Below are positions 52,701 to 61,779 of a DNA stretch of 64,000 bases, piece by piece (the first letter of the stretch is position 1; each line of letters opens with the position of its first letter). The notes under the pieces are model-generated. The model made no database searches. It had not been told where the DNA came from and saw only the letters and a program-made list of their open reading frames with translations. A program made the translations under genes and the position numbers. Source of the stretch: Phoronis australis (lineage: Eukaryota; Phoronida; Phoronidae); assembly GCA_002633005.1 (NCBI GenBank), contig NMRA01000372.1, forward strand, positions 1 through 64,000, read 5' to 3'.

Positions 52701-55700
52701 TGTATTTAAGAAAAAAGAACTGCCGGAGTTTTGGTTTTGGAATTGTACCCATTCGAAGTAGTGGACTTTAATTCGAAGGTGGCGAACCTTCGAAGTTGTG
52801 AACCTTCGGAGTCGCGAACCTTCGGAATAGTGGCATTTAACCTTGGAAATCTTTTCCAACAAGTTAGTTGCTCGAAGGAAGTCTGTGAGGATGTGCACCA
52901 TTGACCGACTATTGACAAGAGAAGTCTATCTTTATTGACCAAAGTTTTTATTGGGTCTAGACCTATTTTCCGCCAAAATGTGAACATGCTCGTTATTGTT
53001 TTCTCTGTGCAAGAAAGCACGGTTATAGTTAAATTTTGGTTTTTGGGCAACGGCGGAGGGCTGCCTATAGTTAATTTACACTCGGCTTCTCCAGAATTTA
53101 AAATGCCGGAAACGCACACACGTGTACTCGCATGCATATTAATCCACCAATCCACAATCGAAGTGGTCACTGGATGAAAAACATACTTGTATTTGACGAA
53201 CACTTTGAATTCCAAATTTGAAAAACACCTGCCCTTTACCGTACTATGCTAGCCTCGCTGGTTCCCTGCATTCCACTAGATGGTAGCCAAAACGCAGGTA
53301 TCATTAAAATTTCCACGGGAAAATTTTTTACACCGGTGTTTCTGATTAGCTAGTTGAATTTTCAACAAGTAGCGATTTACGCAAACAAACTAGCATGACT
53401 TATGAAGGAAGTGTGAATGTGGTCTTTTGTACAGACAAATCGGTGCTTAAAATTCATGTTCAAGAAACGTTAATCTTAGAAAACTGTGGTTGCACCTTTT
53501 CGGAGTGCATGTTTCTACTGCCGCTGTCTTTTGTTTACGTTGTTGCCATGTATTCATACAGTTTGAATAACACCAGTTAAATCGGCCAGCTAACGATGTG
53601 TTTATCACTTTATTGTACATGCATGTGCTTCAAGCACGCGGCTATTAAACATTACCGTAGAAACGAAATAATTGCTGCTATGCCACATGCATGGCACCAG
53701 ACAAGGCTAAAAATCGTTCATAGTTCTCCATTTTCTCACTTTGTCGTAAAGCTAACCAATGACTGCCGAGGTTACATCAACCAATGGCAATAGCTTGCTC
53801 TATGCCTAATACCTGCGTGTGATCTCTACATGCATGGAACCAGCGAGTATGCTGGCAAGCAATATCAGATAACAAACCTATTTTCTGCTGTTTTGTTTCT
53901 TGGTTGATTTTAAGATATTCACATCGCACTACTTTTTGGGAGTTCTCTCGCTGCTATACAGCTTAGCTATACGTATAGACATGTACTTCTAAACTCCCTT
54001 GCTGCCTTACGGCGTAACCACCACGTGTGTCCAATGCCGATGAGTAACATGAAGCCTTCTCTAATAGTTTGCACGATCCTGTCATCTTAGCAAATACCAC
54101 TCGGGCGAAGTTGGCCTGGTTCGGCCTGATGATTACGTGAATCGCTTTGAATCCGAAGCAAATTCATATTTATCACTAACTCGTCAGTTATCATTGTAGT
54201 TAGTAGTACCAGTAGCTGCAACAATTTTGTTGTTGTCCATCTGAATCCTATCTTTAGCGGATAGGCTGGGGCTGGACCTTTTCCGCGGAGGGGAGCTCGA
54301 TCGAACCCCTCGACCTCCCAGGTTACAGGCCTGCCTATTTATATGGAGCGGCATAAAGTTCTCAAACAAGTACTTCTCTGCGCGTTGAAATATGCTTAAT
54401 CAACTCAAAGTTTTTCTTAATCAACGCGACCGTACTTTTAGTTCTTAAAGGACCATCGTTCTGCTCTTATTCCACGCGTAGTGTTGCATAATTAACGCGT
54501 AGTTTTTCTTAATCAACGCGTAGTTTTAGTTCTTAAAAGATCATCGTTCTGCTCTTATTCAACGCGCACTTTTGTTTAATCAACGCGAAGTTTTACTTAT
54601 TTAACGTAGTTCGAACCATTCCTGTTCCTAACAAAGTTAAAGGCGCCATTATTTACATGGTGACTTTATAAGAACGTGCAACAGTCTTCAAAAGGTTGCC
54701 TTGCACCCATGTACAAAATCTTTCGCCATTTTGAGATTTGAGAGCAAGGGTGTGATTAGACTATTGTGAATTGACTAAAAGTACGTGATTGTGTAAAACT
54801 ATGTGTTGATTAAGCAAAACTACGCATTGATTAAGCACATTGCAACGCGCAAAAGGTACTCGTTCAAGAACCCTTTCATTGGCGCTTCATACCTTTTGGT
54901 CAATTCTTATTAACCTATCGCAAGCTCCGCCTCCTTGCGTAATGTCGACTAACAAATAATAAGTTTTACCCAGTAGCGTGTTGTTTGTCGGGTAAAAAAG
55001 CGGCTTGGAAACGAAGGTGTGCCAATCATGCTGCGTTCTAAAGGGTCAGTTAAGCTGTCACTCAAAATGCTGGCGATAGGTCAATTTGGCGTGAACGTGA
55101 TACATTTGGAAGTTCAATGTTCGTTAGGTGTCGAGTCAGCTCACAGTGACGTATAATATTGCTTGGCTGAGTCGTCACAAGGCTAGACAAAGGGCATCCC
55201 ATATGTTTAAGCTCATGCGCCGTTATCAACCATAATAATCATTCCTAGTAATTTTCATTGTTAGATTAAACACTTGATAAATAAAACAAACTTCAAAGTA
55301 TGCAATTTTTGTAATTGAAAAGTTAAACTTCACCTAAATAAAATTTTATACATGCGCTCCTTGATTTTGCTCAAGTGTTTCCAATATGCGCATAATTCAG
55401 TACACAATGTACACCGTGTTAGCCCAACTGTAGATATTGCACCACTGGCCTAAATTCGAGCATTTACGGTAACTGTGAAGGCATGGAACTAAATAATAAC
55501 AATGCACAGGCGTTCACTTTAATTATGCCAATGAAAATACAAGGTTAAGCAAAGCAAAGCTCTACACAGATTAATGACCGTCTTTCCACTAAAGATACAA
55601 AAGTATTTAAAGACATTAATGATTTCACTGCCGAAAACGCAACAATGAGATAAGCTTTGATAACTTTTTAAAGATTTTAGCTTTGAAAGTAGAACAATGA

Positions 55701-57156
55701 AATTCGTTGTGGTTTCGAGATTTCATTACAATGCTCTCCGTTTTCGGCTAGACATTCATTGAAAACAAGGCCGGTGATTTTATCTGTAAAATAGTTATGC
55801 AGCAATGTGCGTGGGCTGTGCGGCGTTTAGCTAGTGAGCCAACAAAATGAAGCGTGCCGGTTGCAACTACAGAGTTTAAACGTTGTCACCGCGGTGGGTT
55901 TAATGTCAGAAAAAGGCCTTACTAGCTGATAATGACGCTTTAAAATGTGAATATCCCCGATTGTGTTACGGGTGATTGTTTAAAACGTTGATGTAAGTGA
56001 AATTACGTGGACATGAATCTATTTGCGCTCTCGTCCCAGGTATTGTTAACATTTGGCCTTCTGTAAATCCCACGCCACTTACAGTTACAAAGTGTTACAG
56101 AGTTTCGTTTATTTGCCCAAAATGGTTGCGTGAGTAAATTTACTTATGAGTACAATTTACTTATACGTGTGAAATTAAATTGACTGGAAAGAGCAAGGAT
56201 GCAATAAAACCAACGCCCTTGAAAGGACCGCCATTATGAGATAAGGTACATTTAGCTTGAAAAGTGAACCATTCTTACACGTATATTGATACAGCTTAAT
56301 GTTTGAAATTATAAATGAATGCACCTCGTATGTGCTTTGTTTGGTGATGCTGGTCCGCTGATGCGTTTTCGTACGACTTCTGCAAACAGTGAATCAAAGT
56401 ACTTGTAACAAAGGCGGATTTACGGAGGGCGGCAGGCCCCCCTGCTGCCGCAAGCAAAACGAAACAGCAACAGCGTGAAGCGTGCGGAAATATTTAGTTC
56501 TGCAACCAGGACCAGTAGTTACCCCAGATCGCGGGGGTATCGCGTTCCCGTTTTTTCTTTAGTCCACTGATAGATTTTCTGAACAGCGGGTCCACATCCC
56601 CGGCCCCCCAACTTTCGGCCGCCTGTGCACATACAATCGTGCTTTGTCCAATTCCCCGATGCAACGTGTTGGGCTAACCACCTTATGGTATCCTAGATCC
56701 GCGACTGTGTGATATGCTTTTGTTAGGCCAAAGTTGCGTGATTATCAAAACTATCTTTTGACCTTATTAACTTTGTTTTGATCGACTAAAAGGTTCAAAA
56801 TATTGTTTGTGGTAAATTAAATATGCCAAATTTACAAAAAGCCTCCAATAAGGCAATGTTCCTCTTTAGTGAAGCACAACAGTGATTAAATACTTGAAAG
56901 GCAAATACATGTTTCGTAGCTTCAGTAAAAGACGACAGAATACCCTTCCAAGTTGCAAGGAATGCAAATTTTAATCACGTCATTGCACGACGTACTTACT
57001 TGGATAGTATTTTGTGACAGAATTCGTCTTCCCTGAAAGTCCCCATATCGCTGCGTCTGCTTCTTCGTCGTATTTTATAAACAAAATGAAAAGTACGAGA
57101 AACAATATTTCAAATGCGGCGAGAATCGTCGCGAACTTTCCCCTTATCCAGGCCAT
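32553..57156 (-). CDS. Rh family ammonium/CO2 channel (Rh glycoprotein type)
   Basis: Nine coding exons with GT/AG boundaries assemble in frame to 467 codons plus stop. In transcript order: 57,156-57,000; 40,676-40,493; 39,389-39,239; 39,048-38,904; 38,225-38,059; 35,182-35,045; 34,585-34,452; 34,053-33,872; 32,698-32,553. The protein is a multi-pass membrane channel expected to pass NH3/NH4+ and possibly CO2 at the plasma membrane. Conserved pore residues align at a steady offset to human RHCG: Phe120 and Phe224 (gate), Asp167, and the twin histidines His175 and His333. Signature strings include [38 protein letters not shown] and GGLLTG. Exon sizes 151, 167, 138 and 134 equal those of human RH genes, and 184 and 145 are three less. 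Intron 1 is 16.3 kb. Whether it is the RHBG/RHCG or invertebrate Rh type is not resolved. Confidence 0.95.
33872..34053 (-). CDS. Rh gene exon 8
   Basis: 182 bp. It encodes a loop ([19 protein letters not shown], with an Asn-Thr-Thr sequon) and the last helix [18 protein letters not shown], ending LLTG. Human RH genes split this region differently (exons of about 80 and 74 bp), so one intron differs here. The donor is GTAGGT. Confidence 0.9.
34452..34585 (-). CDS. Rh gene exon 7
   Basis: 134 bp, the exact human exon 7 length. It encodes [18 protein letters not shown], with the second pore histidine His333, then a small-residue-rich helix. The donor is CAG then GTGAGA. Confidence 0.93.
35045..35182 (-). 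CDS. Rh gene exon 6
   Basis: 138 bp, the exact human exon 6 length. It encodes [16 protein letters not shown] and a membrane helix ending GYKFIT (about residues 269-314). The donor is ACA then GTAATT, a weaker but valid site. Confidence 0.92.
35388..36110. repeat. CCATCCAT/CCACCCAT intronic minisatellite, copy 1
   Basis: Tetranucleotide-like ATCC and ACCC runs (to about 35,480) pass into a degenerate C/A/T-rich tract in the intron between exons 5 and 6. Long frames through it (His/Pro/Thr-rich on plus, Trp/Gly/Asp-rich on minus) are artefacts of the repeat. Confidence 0.85.
36146..36312 (-). CDS. Rh gene exon 5, second copy
   Basis: The same as 38,059-38,225 but for the third base of its split first codon (GGA). 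Both splice sites are intact. Exons 4 and 5 together are 312 bp, beginning and ending in phase 0, so an extra pair would add 104 residues without a frameshift. Confidence 0.85.
36991..37135 (-). CDS. Rh gene exon 4, second copy
   Basis: Appears identical to 38,904-39,048, with both splice sites intact. It lies in the repeated block described under 35,294-39,157. Probably the same exon from the other haplotype. Confidence 0.85.
37345..38030. repeat. CCATCCAT/CCACCCAT intronic minisatellite, copy 2
   Basis: The same tract in the second block, with fewer pure ATCC units (to about 37,410). This length change is the main difference between the two blocks. Confidence 0.85.
38059..38225 (-). CDS. 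Rh gene exon 5, upstream copy
   Basis: 167 bp, the exact human exon 5 length. It encodes [20 protein letters not shown] and [15 protein letters not shown], ending KFDM before the donor GTATGG. Phe224 matches the RHCG gate Phe235. It begins GGT across the splice, where the second copy has GGA, a synonymous change. Confidence 0.93.
38904..39048 (-). CDS. Rh gene exon 4, upstream copy
   Basis: 145 bp between a TTTCAG acceptor and GTGAGT donor. It encodes [18 protein letters not shown], with pore residues Asp167 and His175. The same exon occurs again at 36,991-37,135. Confidence 0.93.
39239..39389 (-). CDS. Rh gene exon 3
   Basis: Exactly 151 bp. It encodes [20 protein letters not shown] and a further helix (about residues 114-164). 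Phe120 corresponds to the outer gate Phe130 of human RHCG. The donor is AAG then GTAAAG. Confidence 0.92.
39678..39810 (+). mobile_element. MITE family C, copy 1
   Basis: The left end is GGGCGTGT then GTTCAGTA and ACGCTAGGACCTACGC. The right end is GGTCCTAGCGTTACTGAAC then GGGAGGC. The terminal core GTTCAGTAACGCTAGGACC is inverted at the two ends. The second copy at 45,358-45,511 is in the opposite orientation. Short, non-coding and almost fully palindromic. It lies in Rh intron 2. Confidence 0.7.
40493..40676 (-). CDS. Rh gene exon 2
   Basis: It follows the acceptor TTTTGTTTTCAG and ends before the donor GTGAGT. It encodes [20 protein letters not shown] and two membrane segments (about residues 53-113). 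Length 184 bp; the human RH exon 2 is 187 bp. Confidence 0.93.
40940..41085. mobile_element. MITE family B (hAT-like), copy 1
   Basis: The ends are CAGTGGTGGATTTAGG and the inverted CCTGGATCCGCCCCTG. GTTTG directly abuts both ends (40,935-40,939 and 41,086-41,090), a 5-bp TSD. The interior shares GGCAGTTCGG and TAATACTCTG-like strings with 61,484-61,631. It lies in Rh intron 1. CAGNGGCGGAT ends are typical of hAT MITEs. Confidence 0.7.
41086..42099. other. Rh intron 1 sequence, nothing recognised
   Basis: No gene or bounded repeat is seen. Confidence 0.4.
42100..43662 (+). pseudogene. LINE reverse transcriptase relic
   Basis: Conserved RT motifs survive across frame breaks. [10 protein letters not shown] is followed by a stop (about 42,163). 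[12 protein letters not shown] lies at 42,272-42,307, then GVIQGCMVS (about 42,440). [11 protein letters not shown] is at about 42,533-42,565, where the catalytic FADD has become FAGD. The C-terminal region is also visible: [12 protein letters not shown] (about 43,373) and [14 protein letters not shown] (about 43,548). Many stops and frameshifts make it dead. It lies antisense within Rh intron 1 and is followed directly by an (ATT)n tract, which could be its 3' tail. Confidence 0.75.
43663..43812. repeat. (ATT)n then GTC/ATC microsatellite
   Basis: About 18 ATT units (43,663-43,717) continue into GTCATC and GTC repeats. The ATT part abuts the LINE relic. Reading frames of poly-Ile or poly-Asp through this tract are artefacts. 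Confidence 0.85.
43813..45357. other. Rh intron 1 sequence, nothing recognised
   Basis: 43,960-44,220 is purine-rich with loose repeats of GGGAACAT and AACAT(A/C)GG about every 25 bp, possibly a very degenerate minisatellite. No gene is seen. Confidence 0.4.
45358..45511 (-). mobile_element. MITE family C, copy 2
   Basis: The left end is CCTCCTGTTCAGT with ACGCTAGGACCTCGC. The right end is AGGTCCTGGCGTTACTGAAC then GCACGCC. Its end types are swapped relative to copy 1 at 39,678, so it is inverted. Non-coding, in Rh intron 1. Confidence 0.7.
45512..46966. other. Rh intron 1 sequence, nothing recognised
   Basis: Short open frames at 45,595-45,780 and 45,788-45,994 have no recognisable domain or splice support. 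Confidence 0.4.
46967..47220. mobile_element. inverted-repeat element, about 254 bp
   Basis: The left end is CAGGGGCCCGTTCTAAGAAA and the right end, reversed, is CAGGCGCCGGTTCCAAGAAA. An internal inverted copy (CACTTTCTTGGAACGG at about 47,118-47,133) suggests a composite or partial duplication. The interior is full of AAATTTAAG-type palindromes. CAGG ends hint at hAT, but no target-site duplication is seen. Confidence 0.5.
47221..49980. other. Rh intron 1 sequence, nothing recognised
   Basis: No gene, RNA or bounded repeat is supported. Confidence 0.4.
49981..50040. repeat. four copies of the 14-mer AAGTCGTACGTGTT
   Basis: The 14-mer occurs at 49,981-49,994 (+), 49,997-50,010 (-), 50,013-50,026 (+) and 50,027-50,040 (+), all exact. 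The first pair forms a perfect hairpin with a 2-base centre, and the second and third form another. No transposon boundary is seen around it. Confidence 0.9.
50041..50873. other. Rh intron 1 sequence, nothing recognised
   Basis: The 50,481-50,963 frame has no known domain and runs into the 43-bp minisatellite, so it is not called. Confidence 0.35.
50874..50983. repeat. 43-bp minisatellite, about 2.6 units
   Basis: Units start at 50,874, 50,917 and 50,960 with TTGAGACAA. The first two carry GGACGC(A/G)TACGTCACCC and CTGCTGCGAG. The third is partial and ends near 50,983. Confidence 0.85.
50984..52480. other. Rh intron 1 sequence, nothing recognised
   Basis: No supported feature. Confidence 0.4.
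52490..52572 (+). ncRNA. tRNA-derived SINE head or tRNA pseudogene
   Basis: The A-box-like TGGCTCAATGG (52,498-52,508) and B-box-like GGTTCGAATAC (52,550-52,560) have near tRNA spacing and would form an internal RNA polymerase III promoter. The body GGTCGGGACTCC...GGGAG resembles tRNA-derived SINE heads of many invertebrates. A proper acceptor stem is not evident, so a functional tRNA is unlikely. Confidence 0.35.
52751..52836. repeat. degenerate 16-bp tandem repeat
   Basis: About five units of the form ACCTTCG(A/G)AGTNGCGA, with internal TTCGAA palindromes. Clearest at 52,783-52,830. Confidence 0.7.
53255..53847 (-). mobile_element. MITE family A, intronic copy
   Basis: 593 bp, starting CTCGCTGGTTCCCTGC and ending GGAACCAGCGAG. 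The flanks are TATGCTAGC (53,246-53,254) and TATGCTGGC (53,848-53,856), a 9-bp TSD with one change. The interior matches the outer copy at 25,274 in the same orientation but is more diverged, suggesting an older insertion. It lies in Rh intron 1. Confidence 0.85.
53857..54357. other. Rh intron 1 sequence with a possible tRNA-like fragment
   Basis: On the minus strand near 54,290-54,320, GGGGTTCGATCGAGCTCC resembles a tRNA B box (T-arm). No paired A box was established. Confidence 0.3.
54358..54871. mobile_element. inverted-repeat element with internal tandem repeats, about 514 bp
   Basis: The ends are GTTCTCAAACAAGTAC on the left and, reversed, GTTCTTGAACGAGTAC on the right, continuing as matched TGCGCGTTG and TGCTTAATCAA segments (about 50 bp TIR). 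The interior repeats CTTAATCAACGCG many times, and a unit of about 110 bp containing CATCGTTCTGCTCTTATTC twice (54,451 and 54,542). No target-site duplication is clear. Confidence 0.6.
54872..56408. other. Rh intron 1 sequence, nothing recognised
   Basis: No supported feature. Confidence 0.4.
56409..56707. mobile_element. MITE family B (hAT-like), longer copy
   Basis: The left end is CAAAGGCGGATTTACGG and the right end, reversed, is CAGTCGCGGATCTAGG. The flanks are TGTAA (56,404-56,408) and TGTGA (56,708-56,712), a 5-bp TSD with one change. 299 bp, with C/G-rich interior runs. More diverged than the other two copies. It lies in Rh intron 1 close to exon 1. Confidence 0.5.
57000..57156 (-). 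CDS. Rh gene exon 1 (start codon, first membrane helix)
   Basis: The ATG at 57,156-57,154 opens [16 protein letters not shown], followed by a hydrophobic helix (about residues 8-27) and a polar loop ending TKYYP. It ends in phase 1 before the donor GTAAGTACG. The last base joins exon 2 to give Met-Phe-Gln-Asp-Val-His, the normal Rh junction. It is separated from exon 2 by 16.3 kb, so it is easily missed. Confidence 0.9.
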
Positions 57157-57329
57157 AATTAAGATGCGGACGGGAATCGACGAAAGTTTTTTCCAAAGCC
57201 ACCGAAGTACGCAGGTGCTAAATACTGACTATTTTTGTTTAAACCGCACAAGGAAGAGTATGCTGAATCCGAATTCCAAACACAATACTTCTGATATCCG
57301 AAAGGGGCGCTCCACAACACGTATGTTAT
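57157..57329 (-). promoter_or_regulatory. Rh 5' flank between start codon and MITE
   Basis: Only 173 bp separate the Rh start codon from the family A MITE. They should hold 5' UTR and possibly the core promoter unless a further non-coding exon lies upstream. No TATA box or initiator is convincing. GTATGTTAT at 57,321-57,329 is the MITE target-site duplication. Confidence 0.35.
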
Positions 57330-57870
57330 CTCGCTGGTTCCCTGCGTGCTTAGCCCAGTCAGCACGCAGGTATCACGCAGTGGCACGCGCTTCAGCATTC
57401 GTCGATGTAACCTCGGCAGTCATTGGTTAGCTTTACAACACCGTGAAAAAATGGCGGACTGTGAACGATTTTTAGCCTTGTCATGCAAGTGGCGTCGCAG
57501 CAACTATTTCGTTTCTGCAGTGATGTTTAATAGCCGCGTGCTTGAAGCACATGCATGTAAAATAAACTCATATCTAGCACATTTAACTGGTGTGTTATTC
57601 ATACTGTATGAATACAGGACACTATCGTAAACAAAAGAAATTGACAGTAGAAAGATGTATTCCGAAAAGGCGCAATCACAATTTCTGAGCTTCACATTTC
57701 CCATTTGTCTGTACAACACATTTACACTTTAGTCCATCAGTCATGCCAGTTGAGAATTCGAGTAGCCAATCAGAAACGCCGGGGTAAAAAATTTCCCGAG
57801 GAAAATTAAGTGATACCTGCGTGCTGGCGCGGCTACCGTCCCACCTAGCGGCACGCAGGGAACCAGCGAG
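57330..57870 (+). mobile_element. MITE family A, best-preserved copy
   Basis: 541 bp with perfect 20-bp terminal inverted repeats (CTCGCTGGTTCCCTGCGTGC) and an exact 9-bp TSD, GTATGTTAT (57,321-57,329 and 57,871-57,879). The subterminal CAGCACGCAGGTATCAC occurs inverted at both ends. It is shorter than its relatives because of internal deletions near 57,700-57,750. The identical ends and TSD suggest a recent insertion, immediately upstream of the Rh gene. Confidence 0.9.
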
Positions 57871-57879
57871 GTATGTTAT

Positions 57880-60800
57880 TCGCATATATACATACGGTAA
57901 CTCTGAACCATGGAAATGTAGAACTGGAATGCCAACTTCGATTTTAATGCACATATAACAGTGCTGCTCAGGAATCGAATTAACATTACATCAGGGCAAC
58001 AGGTGTCACGTGATGAATACCTTGCCGGTAGGCGGTTGAAACAACACAATTCGATTTGAATATAATAACGAGTATATATTGATTAAACGTTTAATAAATT
58101 TCCTCAAATAAATTGTTTAAATTCACAAAGAACGTTATTCTGATCAGTCTGTGATAACGTTTTCCCTTTCTTGGCTTCGTCCTTGGATCTAGTGTTACAT
58201 TTGTTGTCTGTGACGAATTTCCTTTCTCTTGATCATGCGATCCAGTGCTCCAAGCAGTCTTCATAGACTTGATGAAATGCTTCGAAACAATCATCAAGTT
58301 CACTCCGTCGAATATCTTACATGTTAACATGAGTTCAGACCATCGAAGTCTAGATACAATACATCCCCTTGAAATCCAGTCCCTAGAATTTCTGCTACAA
58401 TGTATCAGATTGAAATTCAATCCATCGAATTTCTATTACCTGTGATATTTTTTAGCAAACCAGTAGCATCTCTTCAAGAATATCTGCGATATCTCTGTAG
58501 CAAGCTGGTTTCCTCTCGTCAAGAAATATACCTTCTTGAGTAGCTAACAGAATACTTATACTCAAAAAGAATACATGTGGGCGAGTTAGATCAAAACATA
58601 AAACCCAAAAATTTCTTCCAAATGCTACTCATAGTTCCAAAACAATTCTCGGAGCAAAATCGTTGGATTCCAACTATGAACCAAACTATCGCCAAATATG
58701 GTCACGGGCAGACAAAGCTTTAAGTAATTTCTAATGAATAATATGGCTATTGTTGTTGTCAAAAATGACTCGCCCCAAAGTTGACCAATTCCGGTGAATT
58801 TAAAGTTACATAACTATGCATTAACATAAACACATGGTCAAGGGCAAATATGCTGCTTCATGTCCTATGCACTCATATCAGGAAACAAATTTCAGTACAC
58901 AGCCAATACATTTAATTAATTACATAACAACCACTATATACTTGATTAATGCTTCTCATACAATATTGTTCTCATCTACATAGTTAAACCAAGTTGTAAT
59001 GTATCTGTATAATACTAATGATATCAATATTAAATAAATGACATGTTCATCCTACATAAAAGCTTCCCGTAACACATAACAGGAATGAATTATAGGAAAA
59101 ACAGAAACTAGTTATAATATATACACGCATAAACACACACACGCACGCACGCACGCACGCACGCACACATACGCTAAGATGCACAAATGAACTCGCGAAT
59201 ATCTACATAACACACCTGTTCATAACGTCTAAACTTTTCATTTAAAATAGCAGAACAGTCGGAACCCAAATGTTGCTCGTTTCCGTAAAATTCTGTAACA
59301 GGATTATAAAACCCAAAGAATGGTTTATTTAAACACTCCTATCAAATAGTTTGACAGGTTGTCGAAAGTGGCTCTAAGATTGGAGCTAAAAGGACATCAG
59401 AGACCAGACTATACCCGCATCCAGCCTGGTGACGGGTCGCTGCCTATAGGGAATGGCCTGTGTAATATTGACGAGTTTGGTGATTAATTTTGTCGACCGA
59501 AAAATCGTTGGTTGTCTGAAAACGTGACCCAACAGTCTCGCTTGATGAACAAAAACGACAAATGAAAACGAAGCAATGAAATTAGGCTTGATTTGATAAC
59601 TACTATACTACACCAAAACTTGAGCAGCGGAATTCACAGCGCGAACTCACGCCGTCAGTCCCGTAAAATCTCGAGGTCGGATGCTCTAACACAAGAATGC
59701 ACGGTTACTTGCAGTAGTTGGCATGCTATGTCTATCTGGAGTTCTATGCTCTCTAAATATATTTTAAGAAATGTGGATTTTGCAAAAATATTAAATTTCA
59801 GACGTTGTTAACGTAGAACCACATTGAATACCAATCCGGCTGCATCATGTGGTGATTATTCCACGATTTGGGGAACTCTGGGAAAATGAAAAACAAAGTC
59901 GGAACGTACAGGCCGTATTCAAATCTAATAAGACTAACGGAATATGAGGCGAGAACCAAAAAGTCGCATGAATTCTGAAACGTGTGGAAAAATAAAGCCG
60001 AACTCAGAAAGAACGTGTCATGCGAAGCACCGTGAAATCAAAAGAAACGATTTTAACTGAATAAAAGGATATGTTCTGAAAGTACAAAGCCCATAGGTTT
60101 TTAAAATTTTTCCTAATCAGGAAATAATTAGGTAACGTGAATACGTATTTAAAGTAAAGTTTAGCAAAAAAAACAATGCTATCAATAACACGATAAAAGT
60201 TTATTCACACACATAATCAAGATGAGATTTAAATATCGCATTTACAGTTTTCTTAAAATATTATTAATTTTAGTTTTATGCAACTTCCAAGTTTTTTCAT
60301 GAAAATCATAAAAATCCTACCGATGCCAAAGCGTGTGCAAAGCATAGTGTGTGAGTTTCATACAAATCCAACCAGTGTTTCTGAGATATGATGTTCCAAA
60401 ATCAGCCAAATTTGTGCTCGACACATCAAAAGAGTACGATCTGGGAATCACAGCTATTATTTGAGGCAAGAACGGTGGGTGTTCATTTTGAGTCTGTCAT
60501 ACGGCGATTCAGGTCGTGGAATATAAAGCCAAGTGTCCAGATGCGGCTCATACATTATACAACCACATTGCCTTGCTTCGTCCATCGTCAACACACGGTG
60601 CGCTGCAAAACAACGTATCCTACTGATGACAAAATGATTTCCCGCTTCGATACTCAAAGAGCGCAGCTACACGATTTTAAAACACGTTTCAAACACTAAT
60701 CCCAAAACACATAATTATGAAACAACACAATAGCATCCTTTGACACAAAACACAAAAAGATTCCAAAATGACACACACTTCGCTTGAAGCAGAACACATC

Positions 60801-61483
60801 TGAAACCGTATCAGTTTCCAATTGGCACAAACGTAAGTTCTTAAGTTATAAATGTTTTCTAACAGAACAGGAGGCCACTTCACCTACAAACCAAGGTCTC
60901 TGCGTATTAACAAATTCCGTTTGCGAACTTGTGAACCCATTTATTGGCATTTTTTCTAAATTCCCGTCCATGACCCTATATGCATACGCCTTTTCGCTTT
61001 GACCAGTCATTTTTTGGAAAAAGTAGACATTTTGATTTCTGACCCAGATTAGTTAGCGTCCTATGCTGCGATTCCCTTCCATACTTGTGTCCACCCTCGG
61101 CAGGTGTCGCGCTCTCTCATCTTGGTACCTTCTTAAAGCTTCCACACAACCTGCGTTCCGTCAAAGAAACGAACTTTTAATTTACACTTCGCCAGGCGAC
61201 GTGAAACTGATCTGAATTTGTTGCGTTCTTTGTTGAGAAGTGACTTTTTGCTCGGTGTTGCTCAAGACAATCATGTTGAGCCTAGCTCTAAACAGTAAGG
61301 AGTTGTCAGTTCTTTCGTTGCCCCAAAAGCACTCCTAGTTTTGTAAAAAAAACACAGTGCGACCAATTTCTTATCTGTAAGTAGAATAAAGCAAAAGTCG
61401 CTTTTTTCTGAATGAAGGCAGGTTTATAGGAAACCCATTAAAGAAATCCGCAACATGTAGAAACCCAACACCAGCAGTGATTA
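57880..61483. other. gene-poor stretch with a short microsatellite
   Basis: GCAC repeats lie at about 59,138-59,166. Frames at 58,091-58,420 (-) and 60,388-60,699 (+) have no recognised domain. No gene is supported. Confidence 0.4.
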
Positions 61484-61631
61484 CAGTGACGGGTTTANAC
61501 GAGGCTTTGGTCCTCCTAAAATTCTCCCATATTCTATTTGGCACTTCGGGGGTGCGAATGTCCGACACGCAAAATCCTGGCTAATACTCTGCCCTGTCGC
61601 CTCCCAACTCAAAATCCGGGATCCGCTTCTG
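61484..61631. mobile_element. MITE family B (hAT-like), copy spanning an assembly N
   Basis: The left end is CAGTGACGGGTTTA (an N follows at 61,498) and the right end, reversed, is CAGAAGCGGATCCCGG. The flanks are GATTA (61,479-61,483 and 61,632-61,636), an exact 5-bp TSD. The interior aligns to 40,940-41,085. Confidence 0.7.
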
Positions 61632-61779
61632 GATTACTCTCCGCCTCGAATTAATTTCTATGACCACCAGTCATCGCGTGAGCCCGCATAACAACTGGCA
61701 GACGCACTTAGAAATGTATTGACCGGGATCCCACAGGATTTTTGGCATGAAAAGGTAACCGATTTTATTTGATACCACA

